From assembly GCF_921293095.1 (NCBI RefSeq), contig NC_060252.1, positions 8,494,001-8,558,000 on the forward strand: 64,000 bases of DNA, read 5' to 3'. Positions 33,362-45,200 of the stretch are shown here, one piece after another. The stretch's first letter is position 1, and every line of letters begins with the position of its first letter. Both the position numbers and the translations under genes were made by a program. A model generated the notes under the pieces. It saw only the letters and a list, made by a program, of their open reading frames with translations, had not been told where the DNA came from and did not search any database. Source of the stretch: Ischnura elegans (lineage: Eukaryota; Arthropoda; Insecta; Odonata; Coenagrionidae).

Positions 33362-34493
33362 AAAACAAATTCTACAATGAAAAAGAAGATTTATTTAAAA
33401 TCCACTTTTTAAAATTTTTCACACGTGGAAAGGCGATAAATTAAAATATTTCACTCTAGAGAATTGGGGATTTGTTACGCCTTTTTATCAGCTCTTGACA
33501 TTGGAGTTCATTTTATTGAAATTTTACCCTTGAAAGTGAACAAATGGCGGTATTTTTATTCGGTAATATGAGGAGACGTTTATTTCTCCTTTTAGCATGT
33601 TTCCGGTGTTTTTCGGCATTGATATGTGTTATAATGACAGTATGGAGAGTTTGCAGCTAAAAAAATATTGAGTGTCGTATCGACTCTCGTTTTCTACTGA
33701 ACTGTACGAATGCCCTTTAAAATTATATCCACGCGGTGGTCGAGGCCATTCAAAAGTTGTTGTCGCTAAGTTAGCTGCTGGATAACTTTCTTCTAAAATT
33801 ATCAGGAATTTCTTTAAGTATTTTTATTATAATCGGATTTAAATTTTAGGGTTTAATAATATCTCATTGAATTGACGTGCGGCTGGTAATTAGAAACACA
33901 TACTTTATTTTATATACATAATCAAATTATATCTTTGGTACATTTCATCAGTTATATACAAGTGCGGCAGAAAATGTCTTGTCTCTCTAGAAAATGTAGT
34001 TCAAGGCATTGAAAATTAGGCGTAAAGGAATGATGCTGTCTTTTTTTGCTCTTTTTCTAGAATAACAAAAGGAGCAAGTAATTGTGGTACTTAATATTCA
34101 AAATTATTCGTGATAAAAATAGAAAATGCTTCAAAATCATCTTTTGTCTCAAATTTAAATTGAAGACCATCGAAATAATTTTTGCAACACAATGGGGAAT
34201 GTGAAAGCATCATTTCGAAGATAAAGTCATAATAAACGCCATTAGTCATTTTTGTGAAATATTTTTTCAATTTGATTTTATAAACTTCACATCAAGTAGT
34301 ATGGAAATAGAACTTTGATTATATATATTCTCGGTTATAGATTTGTTATACTTACATTCATTTCTCATAATTTTCATTTTAATGGAAATTGTATGCATTG
34401 CAGAAAGACGTCTGTGCATTTTGTATGTTGCCATTTTGACGAATAAATATGACCAGGAATGTCTTTATTCTGTCTCACCAAAAGTACGATGTT

Positions 34494-34728
34494 TTACGTA
34501 TATCTTTGTGGGTTACAGTGAGATCTTGACAAAGTTTTAAGTTTTTTCCGGATCAGTTGCCATAGGCATCGCCTGAAAGTGGCACCGCACATTGAATACA
34601 ACAGGAAGTTGATCGAGAAGTTGGTGTAGTACAGCAGCATGAAAAATTGCTGCAAGCACCACAGGGATGTCGGCGCTCGTTGCTTCCAAAGAGAGAAGAA
34701 CAGGAAGATGTAAAGCCGAATCACGTAG
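34494..34728 (-). CDS. GPCR terminal exon: TM7, helix 8, stop
   Basis: The minus-strand acceptor is tatctttcag. One base (C) completes the Ser of LNLPS with the previous exon, and 77 residues follow to a TAA at 34494-34496. It contains the end of TM6 (YVIRLYIFLFFSLW), extracellular loop 3, TM7 with NFSINFLLY, helix 8 and a short basic tail ending CNPQRYT. A possible AATAAA signal lies at 34469-34464, very close to the stop. Confidence 0.88.
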
Positions 34729-35824
34729 CTGAAAGATATAAATGGATGATAATTACTGCGAATAAATACTTTACTACACTTACTCTTAGCTATGCGTGAT
34801 TTTCTCTGAAAAATTCTTCGATATTGTGAAAAAGCAATTAAATTTAAAATTAATCATTTTACTTCACTTTGATGCTGGGATCAACTTTTTCCCAGACCAT
34901 TTATGAACATTTTATCTTGTATACGAGATTTTCACAGTTTTAAACCGAGTATTAAGCAGTTTTCAGGTTGAATAAACAGTATTCATTCATGCCGCACTGT
35001 AAGGAGTCCAATACGGCACTCAGCAGCTTCTCATACGAATATTATAATTATTCAACAATATTCGTAAATTAAAATTATAGACTCATTCTGTCATTAATTG
35101 GATGGGATTTGTTTGCCTAAGACAGAAATCTGTATGGGGAAACTATAAAATCCATGACAGCACGATGTAGTAATCAATATTTAATTGAAATACTTACCTA
35201 GGCAAATTAAGGAGAACGAATACTGTCGAGATGAGGAGAAGCATTTTGGTTATGCTTTGCTGAGTTCTTGTAGACACCAGATTTCGGGTAGAGGATCGAA
35301 TATCTGCAATTTAAGAGAGTGTTAATATTCAAAAGCCACCATTTTCCCCATTTACTGGATATAATGGATTTAACTGAACTTTCAATGATAACGGGGCATT
35401 GAATAATTTGAGCCAATCTAGGAATGTATATTTAAATGGAATGGGTTTAAAGGAGAAATTATGCGGGGAAAAAAGATTTTTATTCGTCTTTTTAATGCGT
35501 CTATGGCTTTCGTTTTATACTTCATAACAATTGTGACATACTTAAAAGGTTTATTTGATAGGGAAAGAACTTTTACGAATTAAAGAGAAATAGCAAATCT
35601 CTACTTGTTTTTTTAACATTTAAAATCTAGCAGTTCTTATCGGCAGCTGTTCACAATTTCATGTGTTATGAGGCAGATGGTGTATTTGCTCTTAATATTA
35701 TTGCTTGAAACTTACGATTGCATCTTAGAGAAACTTCATTGGCTGCGTTGTTTCTCATGTGCCTCGAGTTCGATTTAGTTGAATGGCATGAGTGCTGAGA
35801 GGGTCGTCTCCTTGAATTCGGCAC
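34494..35824 (-). CDS. Rhodopsin-family peptide GPCR, last three exons (CNMamide-receptor-like)
   Basis: Three minus-strand exons (35824-35716, 35303-35198, 34728-34494) splice in frame to 149 residues and a stop. Residues 1-50 are a basic third intracellular loop. TRTQQSITKMLLLISTVFVL and LNLPSYVIRL are TM6. LWCLQQFFMLLYYTNFSINF and LLYSMCG are TM7, and ATFRRCLWQLIRKKL is helix 8. The NPxxY box reads NFLLY and TM6 has LNLP; both are common in invertebrate neuropeptide receptors. The nearest family I can suggest from memory is the CNMamide receptor, but others are possible. Such receptors sit in the plasma membrane and signal through G proteins. The exons for TM1-TM5 were not found up to 64000. 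Confidence 0.85.
34729..35197 (-). other. GPCR intron between TM6 and TM7 exons (469 bp)
   Basis: AT-rich intron with GT...AG ends on the minus strand; nothing else was seen. Confidence 0.8.
35198..35303 (-). CDS. GPCR exon: end of loop 3 and TM6
   Basis: The acceptor is taaattgcag and the donor is gtaagt on the minus strand. Two leading bases complete His with the preceding exon, and AG is left over for Ser. It encodes IRSSTRNLVSTRTQQSITKM and LLLISTVFVLLNLP. The TKMLL start and STVF..LNLP of TM6 are the recognisable parts. Confidence 0.87.
35304..35715 (-). other. GPCR intron in the third intracellular loop (412 bp)
   Basis: AT-rich intron with GT...AG ends on the minus strand; nothing else was seen. 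Confidence 0.75.
35716..35824 (-). CDS. GPCR exon: third intracellular loop
   Basis: The acceptor is attacag and the donor is gtaagt on the minus strand. It encodes VPNSRRRPSQHSCHSTKSNS and RHMRNNAANEVSLRCN plus one base. The basic, Ser-rich sequence fits a cytoplasmic loop 3. It has no domain of its own; the call depends on matching splice phase with the TM6 exon and on the clean splice sites. Confidence 0.7.
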
Positions 35825-38800
35825 CTGTAATAGATATCATGACAAGTACTTCAGCTTAAGGTTATTTGCTATGATGAGGTATTTCTTAACGTTATTAGGG
35901 TGGAGGGTTTTCTGAAATGAATTATCATTGTTTTATTATCTGCTGTGTGGAATATTATTGTTTATCTTTAGTAATTTTTGGAGGAAATGGGAATAGTAAA
36001 AATGCATTAGAGTGCTTGAATATAAATACGAGTACATATCGCTCTCGTGTATTATGAACTGTTGCATTGCAAGCTGACGCGCTCGCCAGCTTTTTATTTT
36101 CAGTGACAATTTTCAGCATGAGTTCCATCAATTCAATCTCAAATTGCAAAACTGCCTAGTGCATTGATACGTCATCATCGAAACGCGTTCTCTTCTTCTT
36201 CACTGCAGAGGGTAAAGATATCACACCTGGCAATGACCATTTAACCTTAATATGTAATGCATTAGTAACAACATCAAATATAGGTACAGTAAGAGGCTCG
36301 GGGATCATTCCAAATAGACGTAACGGCCGTACTTATTGGAGTTTTGGCGATTTTGTAAAACAATTTCAGATTTTTTCCGGGTCATTATTTTCTTCCTTTT
36401 TGGGTATTAATTGGAGTCATACTTTTCTAAACGGTACTAGGCCGTAGCGATTGGGGATCGATATTTAAACAATTTATTTAAAAATAATTTTTTCTAGGTG
36501 TTTTTCGATTGTTTTCTATGTATGAATATTTCATAGAGTTCTTTAATTATTCATGGGGAACAGCTTAAGCAATGGTTTTAACATCGTTGAAAATGTACAG
36601 AGAAGATATTTTGTCTCAAAATTTGCAGAATAGACGTGATGTGTATTGAATTTACTGCTTCAATGCATATACATTCCGACTCCGTGTTCCCTCGGTTTTT
36701 CCTGTCCATCTTGGGTTTTCAGAATCCATTCTGAACCTTAATATATCTTCGCTCCACCGTTTTAGACTTTTCCAAATTCCATTACATGGCTCGTTTTTCT
36801 TTCTGTGCCAAAATTAGTATTTATTCGTTTCTCTCTTAGCATTATTTTCGCTATTTGTATCCTGGTCTGATTCTCCGTAATTGTAAATTTGAATTAACAT
36901 TTGAATCCTTGATCATATCTCATTATTTGCCTTCTACACTTAATATTTTTTGCGTCATAGTTTGCTGGTTTTCGTCTGGTTAATCTGGATGGGTATTCAG
37001 AAATTCGCGTGCAAAAGTCATTTTTCATGGAATCTCATTTATGCGATTATATGTTTAAGTTAACTCCTTTTCTCAGATTTATTATTTTTTTAAGATTTAT
37101 CTTTGACCCCGGAATTTTTAAAATTTATTTAGTTCTCTCGGCGGAAACCATATCCCGTCGGTAAGTTAGATAACTAAATTTCCGTGAAGAAGAACCCCGT
37201 TTGCAGTTTTTGTCATCAGAGGTTGCCAACTCTTCCTCACCCGTCTTAGTCGGCGTCGAATTATTTCAATGTTTCTTTTAGTTTCAGGGATTTAAGAGCT
37301 GATTAATTAATAATATTTTTACGCTTAAATTTTTGAAGTGAAAATATGTAACCCTTGAAGATTTCGGTCATTTTACGAAAGATTCACTTCGGCTAATGTT
37401 AGCTGTGCAATCATTAGAATTAGTTTTTTTGATGTGTTATGTACTTTTACTAGTATGTTGCAGCCGGTAAAAAGCATTTGAGCTTGTTGATTTGAGGAAT
37501 CTCCACGAGACCTCCTAAATGTGAACCATGAATGTATCAGAATAGAAAATTAGTCTGCATGTGGGTTTGTTTTTACGATTCAGTAGTGTCTAGGATGGAG
37601 TCGTCCCTAAAATAGGTTGCACCGCGACGCCCACATTTTCCTCTTGCTCCGGTATAAACTGCAGATTTGCCGTGTGTCGACTCAGTGTATTTCTACTATC
37701 ATTTTTCTTCGAGCATTGGAAAGGGTTTTTGTGGAAAGTGACAAAGAAAAGAAATTGTCTGTTGACTCGAACATGTATCTGCATTATGTGTGTGTGAAAG
37801 CCGCGTGCGCAACATTATGTATTTGCTTGCGGCGCCTTTGAATTAAAACAAATAGATCGTGCAGAGGTGGGAGACAGGATCAACCTGCGTCGTCAGTTGG
37901 AATAGTATTTTCGAGTAATAGAATCCAAATGACGATGACAGCCTGTACGTATTTGATATCGATCGAGATGTTTGGGTAATATTTATTTCGAGAAACATGT
38001 TATTTAGAGCTCCTAAGGAAAATTTAAATGGAGCATTCAGTAAATGTTATCTTCCTCTTGGAATTCTCAGTTATTCAGTATTCTGTCGCCTTCTGCGTCG
38101 GCAAAAAGCTTTGTCCAGCTAGCATTATTCTCCGTTCCCACGCGGAATTTTCTTTAATTTTCCAAAAATCGATGGTATGGTATATAAGGAAGGAATTTCT
38201 GAAAAAATGAATATGAATTGATAAATGCTACTCTTTCCGCAAAATTTTGTAAAATTTACTTTTTTTTTGTTGCGGCATATTCACAATTTTCGTAATTTGG
38301 CTTCGATTTTAGGTATCAAAATTTTGAGGCTTACGAGGGGTATGTAGTCGTATTTTTATATCGTCTTTAAATGAGTTATATTTGAGTGCGATTATTCCTC
38401 TAAATATTCCTGAATGAGCCTTTGTTCTTTAAAAAAAGATGTCGATTTTACGCGCTAATTTGAAATAAATAGCCGAAAAGACAGGTGCACCTCCCATTTT
38501 ATTTAAATCTTAACCTGTGTTAATATGAGGTGATTATATTATATAAGGTGGTGTGATTATAAGGTGTAATTTTATCGCTAGTGCTCGGTTTATTTGATTT
38601 ACTGTCATTACTTTCTCCAAATATATGCTCAGTGCATGCTACCTATAGCATTACTTGTAATCCCATGATGTTTATTCACGGTTTAAATGGCGATTAGTGC
38701 GAAACATAGAGATACAATTGACACAAAAAAAAACTTCAGGTAGACTGATATCGTATTGAAGTTTTGGGGTATGAATTTAAATGAGGTCAATGAGGTTATA

Positions 38801-39170
38801 AGGAAATTTATTTTCTTTGAAATTTAGGTGATGAATTCTAAGAATAATGGATGACTATCTCCGAAAAAGTGCGAGTGGCAAAAATCGTGGATTATCTTTA
38901 AGCGGAAAAGGGACGATTTTCGTCGTCATTTCCATGAAGTGTTGGCAGTTATATATATTTGATACCGATTACGGCCTTCTTCTTTTTTAGTGAATGACCC
39001 ATGCATTTTCAAGTAACTGACTTCCAAGCTTAATCATAATTTGAGGCTATCCTTCTGCCCACCTGCATAGCTAAACTTATTTGAAGCCGTTCCATTATTT
39101 ACTTATGAATTATTAGGCCTTAAGTTAACGCTTTACTATTTACTAAAATAAGAAAAAAGAGGCTAAGAGA

Positions 39171-39221
39171 ATATCAGCTTAGGCAAAGAAAACCCAAGGC
39201 TTCCTTTGCCTAAGCTGATAT
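39171..39221. repeat. Perfect 18-bp hairpin
   Basis: ATATCAGCTTAGGCAAAG (39171-39188) is the exact reverse complement of 39204-39221, with a 15-base loop. The stem is shorter than a usual miRNA precursor. It may be joined transposon ends or a small palindrome. Confidence 0.9.
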
Positions 39222-39508
39222 GTTTACTCATGAATGGGTCGAGGTACTTTTGGAGGTACTTGGCCCCGTATTAACTATTAATGCCATCGTTATCTTCTGG
39301 GGCCATATGATTTGTTTTTAAGGTGAGCGCCATAATATTTATCAGTCTTTGAGTTTTCTTCTCCTCTTGTTGGTCTTTTAATTTTAACTGTAATTCCGAC
39401 TTCTAGATTGTAGCATCTCCATTTTGATGTCATTACTATAGCGGTTTTTTGAAGCGTCAATTCTTACGGTCGTGTTTACTGCTGTTGATAAATCGTTAGC
39501 GAGCCTCA

Positions 39509-40235
39509 ATGAATTTTTGGTCTCTTTTCTCGTGCTATGAGAGGGAAGGCATTTCAAATGTGAAATACATGTTTTCCTCCGAAAATGTTCGCCCGTGGCT
39601 GTGTTTCATAAAAAGGAGACCCTTTGGGGAGGAATTAAGAGATTTTTTTACTCCGTCCTGCCAACTGTTTTCTCTTCTTTTCGGGGAAACCAGGGTAGGA
39701 GAGAGGAGACCTCCAGCCTCACCCTCCACGTGTTCGTAACGAATTGCGGATGGAACAAAGTCGGACATGCAAAACTACGGTCACAAATGGGGCTGCGGAA
39801 GTTGTGGATAACTTTCGTTGCGGAAAACTGAATTCGCGGGAAGCGTCCCCTGGGAAGAAAAAGAGGGAGAAAAATGAATGGTGGGGGGAGAAGGGTCGAG
39901 TAAAAGGAAAGGGAGAGACGGAGGAAGTGGTAATGAATGGAGAAAATGAAGGTTTTAGGGCAAGGAAGGTCAGAGAGCAGGACGTGAACTACAGTTGCGA
40001 AGCTGGCGAAGAACGTTCGCCCCATGTGAGTTTTTCCATTTTGAATGAGCCACCGGTGGAATCTCTTTACTCCCTGGGCGGCGAGGGGGAAACTGGGCTG
40101 GATGGGCCGACGCGGGATTGTTTTGGCATTACACGTTTCATCGGGTGGAAAATGGTGAGCTAATGTGTCGACGGCGAGCTTTCGCGTCAGTTGCGTATGT
40201 TTTTTTCCCACTCTAGCTGACTGGTTACCTCCCAC
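39509..40235. other. Stretch open in several frames, coding status doubtful
   Basis: GC-richer sequence with a purine-rich plus strand. It is open for 195 codons on the minus strand (39648-40235) and 139 codons on the plus strand (39744-40163), as well as shorter frames. Neither product has a recognisable domain; the plus product is rich in Lys, Glu and Gly and the minus product in Phe, Pro and Ser, as expected from skewed composition. It may be an untranslated exon or promoter area, but nothing proves it. Confidence 0.3.
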
Positions 40236-42190
40236 TTTGTCATGAGCGGAATAAATGAAATTATTCTATTAGGGAATGGATGAAATTATCCTACTCCGGA
40301 GGGAATGCATTTTATAATGCGAACAACCGATTCCGTGTTGGTGGCTGTGTATCAAGGGATGGGCTCATGCATGTCGGCGTGAATTATGGTCAGAGGTTGA
40401 ATTTAAATTTTTTTGCCAAGTCGCGTTCAAAGCATTGTTCTTCATAAGCTATTATTTGAGGAGATAGTTACGTAACGATGCTTTTAAGACAAGCACAAAA
40501 ACGGTGCGCAATTTATGCCCTGTCCTAATGTGAGGGAGTGACTCAAATATCCGTCGTTTTCGACTCCTTAAGGAAATTCCTTCGTGATTTCCTCGTCTTA
40601 TCCGAAAACTTTTTTCGGGCCACTTTTTATGAGTTCAGCTGCTTTATTTAGTTTTATCGCCTCTAGGACTAAATGTCTCACTTCCCCTCAGTCAGGAATA
40701 AATAATCTAACATCTTTTGCGAAATTCTTTTGCTCATTCTCTATGCATATCAATCTTCATATTGTTTTCTGACCATTTTTCCACCTCTTTTTTTATGAAT
40801 TTTACTTTATAGACTGAATTTTTATTCTTTCAGTTAATGGTGTACGCCGTATTCTCATCTTACTCATAAATCACATAATTATTTTTCCCCCGCCCTTGTG
40901 ATACACTTGCCTCAGTTTCGAACTTCGGTATGGCCCCCAAATGCATCTTACAATCCCTAAGTCTTTCTTCTCCTTATCCCTTCCACATGATTCCTCTATG
41001 CTAAGTTTGGCGTGTATTTCCCTCCCTTTTATGCACCATTCATCACCACGTCCACACCTCGAACGCTTGAAGCAATCATTTCAGACTTCCTCCTTAAGGT
41101 TCTAGTTCTCGCTCTACGCTTCGTGGTATTCTAAGAAGCCCTTAGGGAGTCTTTTTTTTGACGAGTTCGAGGTTCAAGTAAATAGCTCCTTCTCGCTCTT
41201 TGGACCTCACTTGGGCGTAGCAGTCCTCTTTCCGATGCTTGTAATACAATGATCGTTTTCGTCCACCAAACCAATAAAATTGTTTCTCTTGTTTCTGAAG
41301 CTCTCTTTTTTATGCGGAGTCTCTATTTCTTTGTCCACCTCCTCGTTTTGCTAATGTTCCTGTGGATAGATTCGTTCCTTAACTTACGAATTGTAAAAAC
41401 ATTTCTTCATCACCTGATTGTCATCTTGATAGCGCCAAGCTGACGAGAAAACGCATGGTAGTTTGCGCTTTCTACTGTCAAGTTTAAGTTAGTTTTATGA
41501 TTGTCTCACACCTGATTCCAGTTTTAAGCTCTGCCGTGACTCCATATTCATTTATTCATTCGCTATCAAATAAAGCAACGATGATAACGAACATTTGAGT
41601 TTTGCGGTTTTATGCCGTTTATTAGAAGTGATTGGCCATTTCTTTATTTCTAATTTTTTGTTTTCCTTCTTCATTTATTATGGTTGAATGCTCTTTTCTT
41701 AAGGTGTTTCTGTTATATTCTTATTTAGGAGCGTTTCCATTATCATTTAAATATTCTTGTGTTTATCGTGTCACTTATTCATATTTAGCTATTAAAAAAA
41801 CAGTGGGCATCGTTAGTGAATATATAGTATATAGTTGTATAATAAAGTTAAAAAAACTTTTTTTATCTGAGCATTATTTGTGTTGAATACACGTTTGAAA
41901 AACAATGGAGTTTTATAAAATCCTTGAAATAAATAAAGAGTCCGTTTTCAAGAAAAACGATCTTGTCTTTGACCCCGTATTCTCTGAATTAACGACAGAG
42001 CCATTTTTTGCTGAAAAACTTGAAGTTAATTCTTCTTGGGGCCATTTATCATTCTAAGTAGACGGAATTTGTCGCCTTTTTCTGATGATGTTTTCCATTC
42101 TTAATTAATCTCTTTCATGCGTCACGAGTGTAACTACAATCCACTCTTGAACACGCCGCATGAAGTTTAAAGCTGAAAGCTTTTCACGCT

Positions 42191-42276
42191 GATATGGAAT
42201 ACTATTCATAATTATTCACTATAATTCACTATATAGTACTATATAATTCACTATATTATGAATAGTATTCCATATC
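42191..42276. repeat. Palindrome, 22-bp arms, with internal ATTCACTATA repeats
   Basis: GATATGGAATACTATTCATA begins the left arm (42191-42212), whose exact reverse complement is 42255-42276. The spacer contains three TATAATTCACTATA-like units. It looks like a very small MITE or an expanded palindrome. No clear target duplication was found. Confidence 0.85.
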
Positions 42277-45200
42277 ATTATAGTAATATAATTCAGCCAA
42301 TTTCAAATCGCACAGTTATTAAAAGGTGCGACTATATTAATGTGATATATTTAGGTAAAGTCTATTAAGCTAGGTATCTCTAGCGTAGTCAATGGAAACC
42401 TAAAAGAGATATTAATGCGCTTACAGGACCCGTCGGAATCAAAGCTGTCCTGTCAAATACACGCAGTGGGAGCTAGGAATAAATGCGCCATTGTATGAGG
42501 TGAAATACGTTATATCCCTGTAGTCTGGTTTGCACTCGGAACAACGCATGTACCGTAATAGCCGTACCCAGCCAAATTTTTCCGTCCAAGCGATGATCAA
42601 TGACGCACCGCTTTACATGCTAGGAATTTTTTAATTTACCTTTTTAATTACTTATAAATGAGAAATAAAATTGATTTTCTCACAGTTAGATGGTTGCAAG
42701 ATAAAAAATTCTCACCCTGCAGTTCTAATTTATGAATCTTTTCTATCGACTATTTCATTTTTAGGACAAAAATCATTATTCTCAAAATTTGGGAGTGAAA
42801 TATTTCCTTTAAAGCCAGTAGAGTGTAATTGAACGGCTGTGAAAGAAAGCCTACTTATCTTTTGACGAAAATGAATTAACCGCTCACTTTGATACATGAT
42901 TACAAACAAAACAATCGGAATTTATTGTGTATGAAACACCCATCATGCCATAGCTTACTCTTTCCCATCCCGATGAACATGGTTGAAACCGGTCTTAAAT
43001 GTAGTTTAATCTGTGTTAATCGCATACCTGTACATGTCAAGGGAGTGTAGGGAAATTTGGTATGGGTCGCACTTTCAAACTGTGGGTCAAATCCAAGATG
43101 CTTTGAAATCCCATAAGCTACTCGAGGTGAACGATTTTAGGCTTTGCTAGAAATGACTGCACGGGCTGTGGCCTTGGTTGAAAAATACTAATAATTGTCA
43201 TTATACGTTTACTTTGGGATTTAGAAAAAAATTTGGTCGGATTCTGGTGTATTGGCTTAACACGCGAATGCCGAAGAAAATAAACGCCACTCTACAGGTA
43301 TTTATGCATGTAACGCGAATTTTATGAAGATGAGTTTAAGTACGACTATTTGTGAAAGAAGCCTGACTGAATGCGTACTAGATCGGGGTACAATTCCTCG
43401 CACACCCTCCGTATGGCTATATACGGGTAATTTTTGTATTCCAAAAAAACAAAAAAAAAATTAATGGTTAATGAAGCTGCTTGAAAGAGAGAAAAGTGCC
43501 ATAAATTTCTGCATATCTATGTACATATATTAAGTTTGTAGCTTATAAGTCTGTCTGGTTTTACGCGGTCACACTCTCACAGGAACAGGCAGGCAGGCTG
43601 TGGATGGATTTTCAGTCCGTTCATTCTTTGATAGATTATAATTACTTCTTTAGCTTTAAAAATATTAATGTGCCATAGTTGATTTCCTTGAATTTTAACG
43701 TATTTAGCTCCATCGACCCTACGAGAATCCAAGAAGTGTCAAATCTAATATGTATTTTCTACTGCTCTTGAAAGCTGTTCGAAAGTTTATAACCCCAATA
43801 TAAATTCAAATACGAACCTTTTTACGCCGTTGAAAAGTTTTGTCTCTGATGTTTTCCTTCGTATATCTTATTGATGTGAATTCTAGTTTTCATTTCGTTC
43901 GAGGAAAAAACATTCCATTAAGTATTTTCCAAAAACTTCTTCGGCTCGTGTAAATATCGTGACGTACGTATCAGTTTAAAAAAATCATTTTTATTTATTT
44001 CATCGTCTGATTTATTCGTGCACTTATTTTGTGAAAATGCTATTGTTTTATTTTATCCTTTATAATTTAATTATTTCCAAATTCTTGCAATTCTGAATAG
44101 ATTTTACTCTCCTTTCCGCTACATCTATTAATTGCACTCATCAATTTCCGAAACATGGTCTTTTTCCAATCATATGTAGGACAAGATTAAGATCTTATTT
44201 ACAAGCTTTTTATGTTACTCTTTTAACTAGTCTTTGGCTCAGTTAAATACGCGTTTACCCGCATTTTGACGTGGTGTGAGTTGGATCAAATGCTGTGGCC
44301 TATAACTTAAATTACTTTTGCCTTCTTGAGCACAACTTAGTTATTCACGCAAGTGACTGTCCTAATAATTCATTTGGAAACCATCCAAACTTCCAGTTGA
44401 ATTATATCTCCCGTTCGTGGTAAAACCTTCGACCATCTTGGCTGGGCGAGGGTTAAGCTTTAAATTTATATTACAGGAGCTTACTTTCAGAAGTTAACCT
44501 ACTCCTCCGCGGAAAGGAACAATCAAAGCTCAATAGGGAACTCCCAATTTGCTCGCAAAGGGTAACTGGAAAGATCGATAGTTTGTGGATGCTATCATGC
44601 GATGCTTCACACCAAACTTCCAGTTTTTTCCCTTGCATAACATAAAAATGGTTTTGCGTGAAGTTCAATCACGGGCTTCGACTCATCTGGAGATTATGCT
44701 ATTTATTATTCTGCGTCAAATGGCATATAATCTATAATTTCGGCGTTTCATATCGTATATTTATTTTTATGGAGATTCATCGCATTTTTTCTTGGTCGCT
44801 AGGAACGAATTAACTTTTGGAAAAAAAGAGTAGTTTCATTGTTGAGAAAACTCTTATTGGCGACTGAAACATTTCATTTACCTACTTCATGCATCTCACT
44901 ATGTAATCAAAGGATGACCAGTAATAGACGTTTTTAAGAGTTCGAACTTTGTTTCTTAGTGACTTAAATTACGTGTACGTATGCAGAATTGCTAGTTACA
45001 TTTGAACAATGAAGTGATAAATGTAAATTTTTTAGTGGATATTTCGATGGACGCCAGTAGTATCAAGCATGGAGCATCTATCTTAGGACAAATAAGCTTT
45101 GCATATGGCCTAATTTGCGCATCCCTCATGTTAAAAATCAGTCATTACTGAGTTTTTGAATACGTGAATCGTGTTACCCTGTCTTGATTATTTAATGCCG

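Larger units (their letters stand above)
26950..34493. other. Long stretch without a supportable exon
   Basis: It follows dynein exon h. It holds a hAT MITE (27292-27578), a GC-richer stretch (about 28320-28900) without recognisable protein, and fold-backs at 30492-30700, 31040-31258 and 33194-33361. The expected next dynein residues (the rest of AAA2, then an FDGPVDAxWIE-type Walker B) were not found by reading. Confidence 0.7.

Noticed and set aside
35955..36149. Minus-strand frame considered as an upstream GPCR exon
   Set aside because: It is not hydrophobic, has no TM5 or DRY-type motif, and its start and end do not fit the splice phase of the loop 3 exon.
37590..37784. Minus-strand frame considered as an N-terminal GPCR part
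   Set aside because: No transmembrane character and no signal sequence; it reads as a chance frame.
43375..43430. B-box-like GGGGTACAATTCCTCG as a SINE or tRNA
   Set aside because: Only one degenerate box and no credible A box at the right distance; the words near 47455 and 51690 have the same problem.
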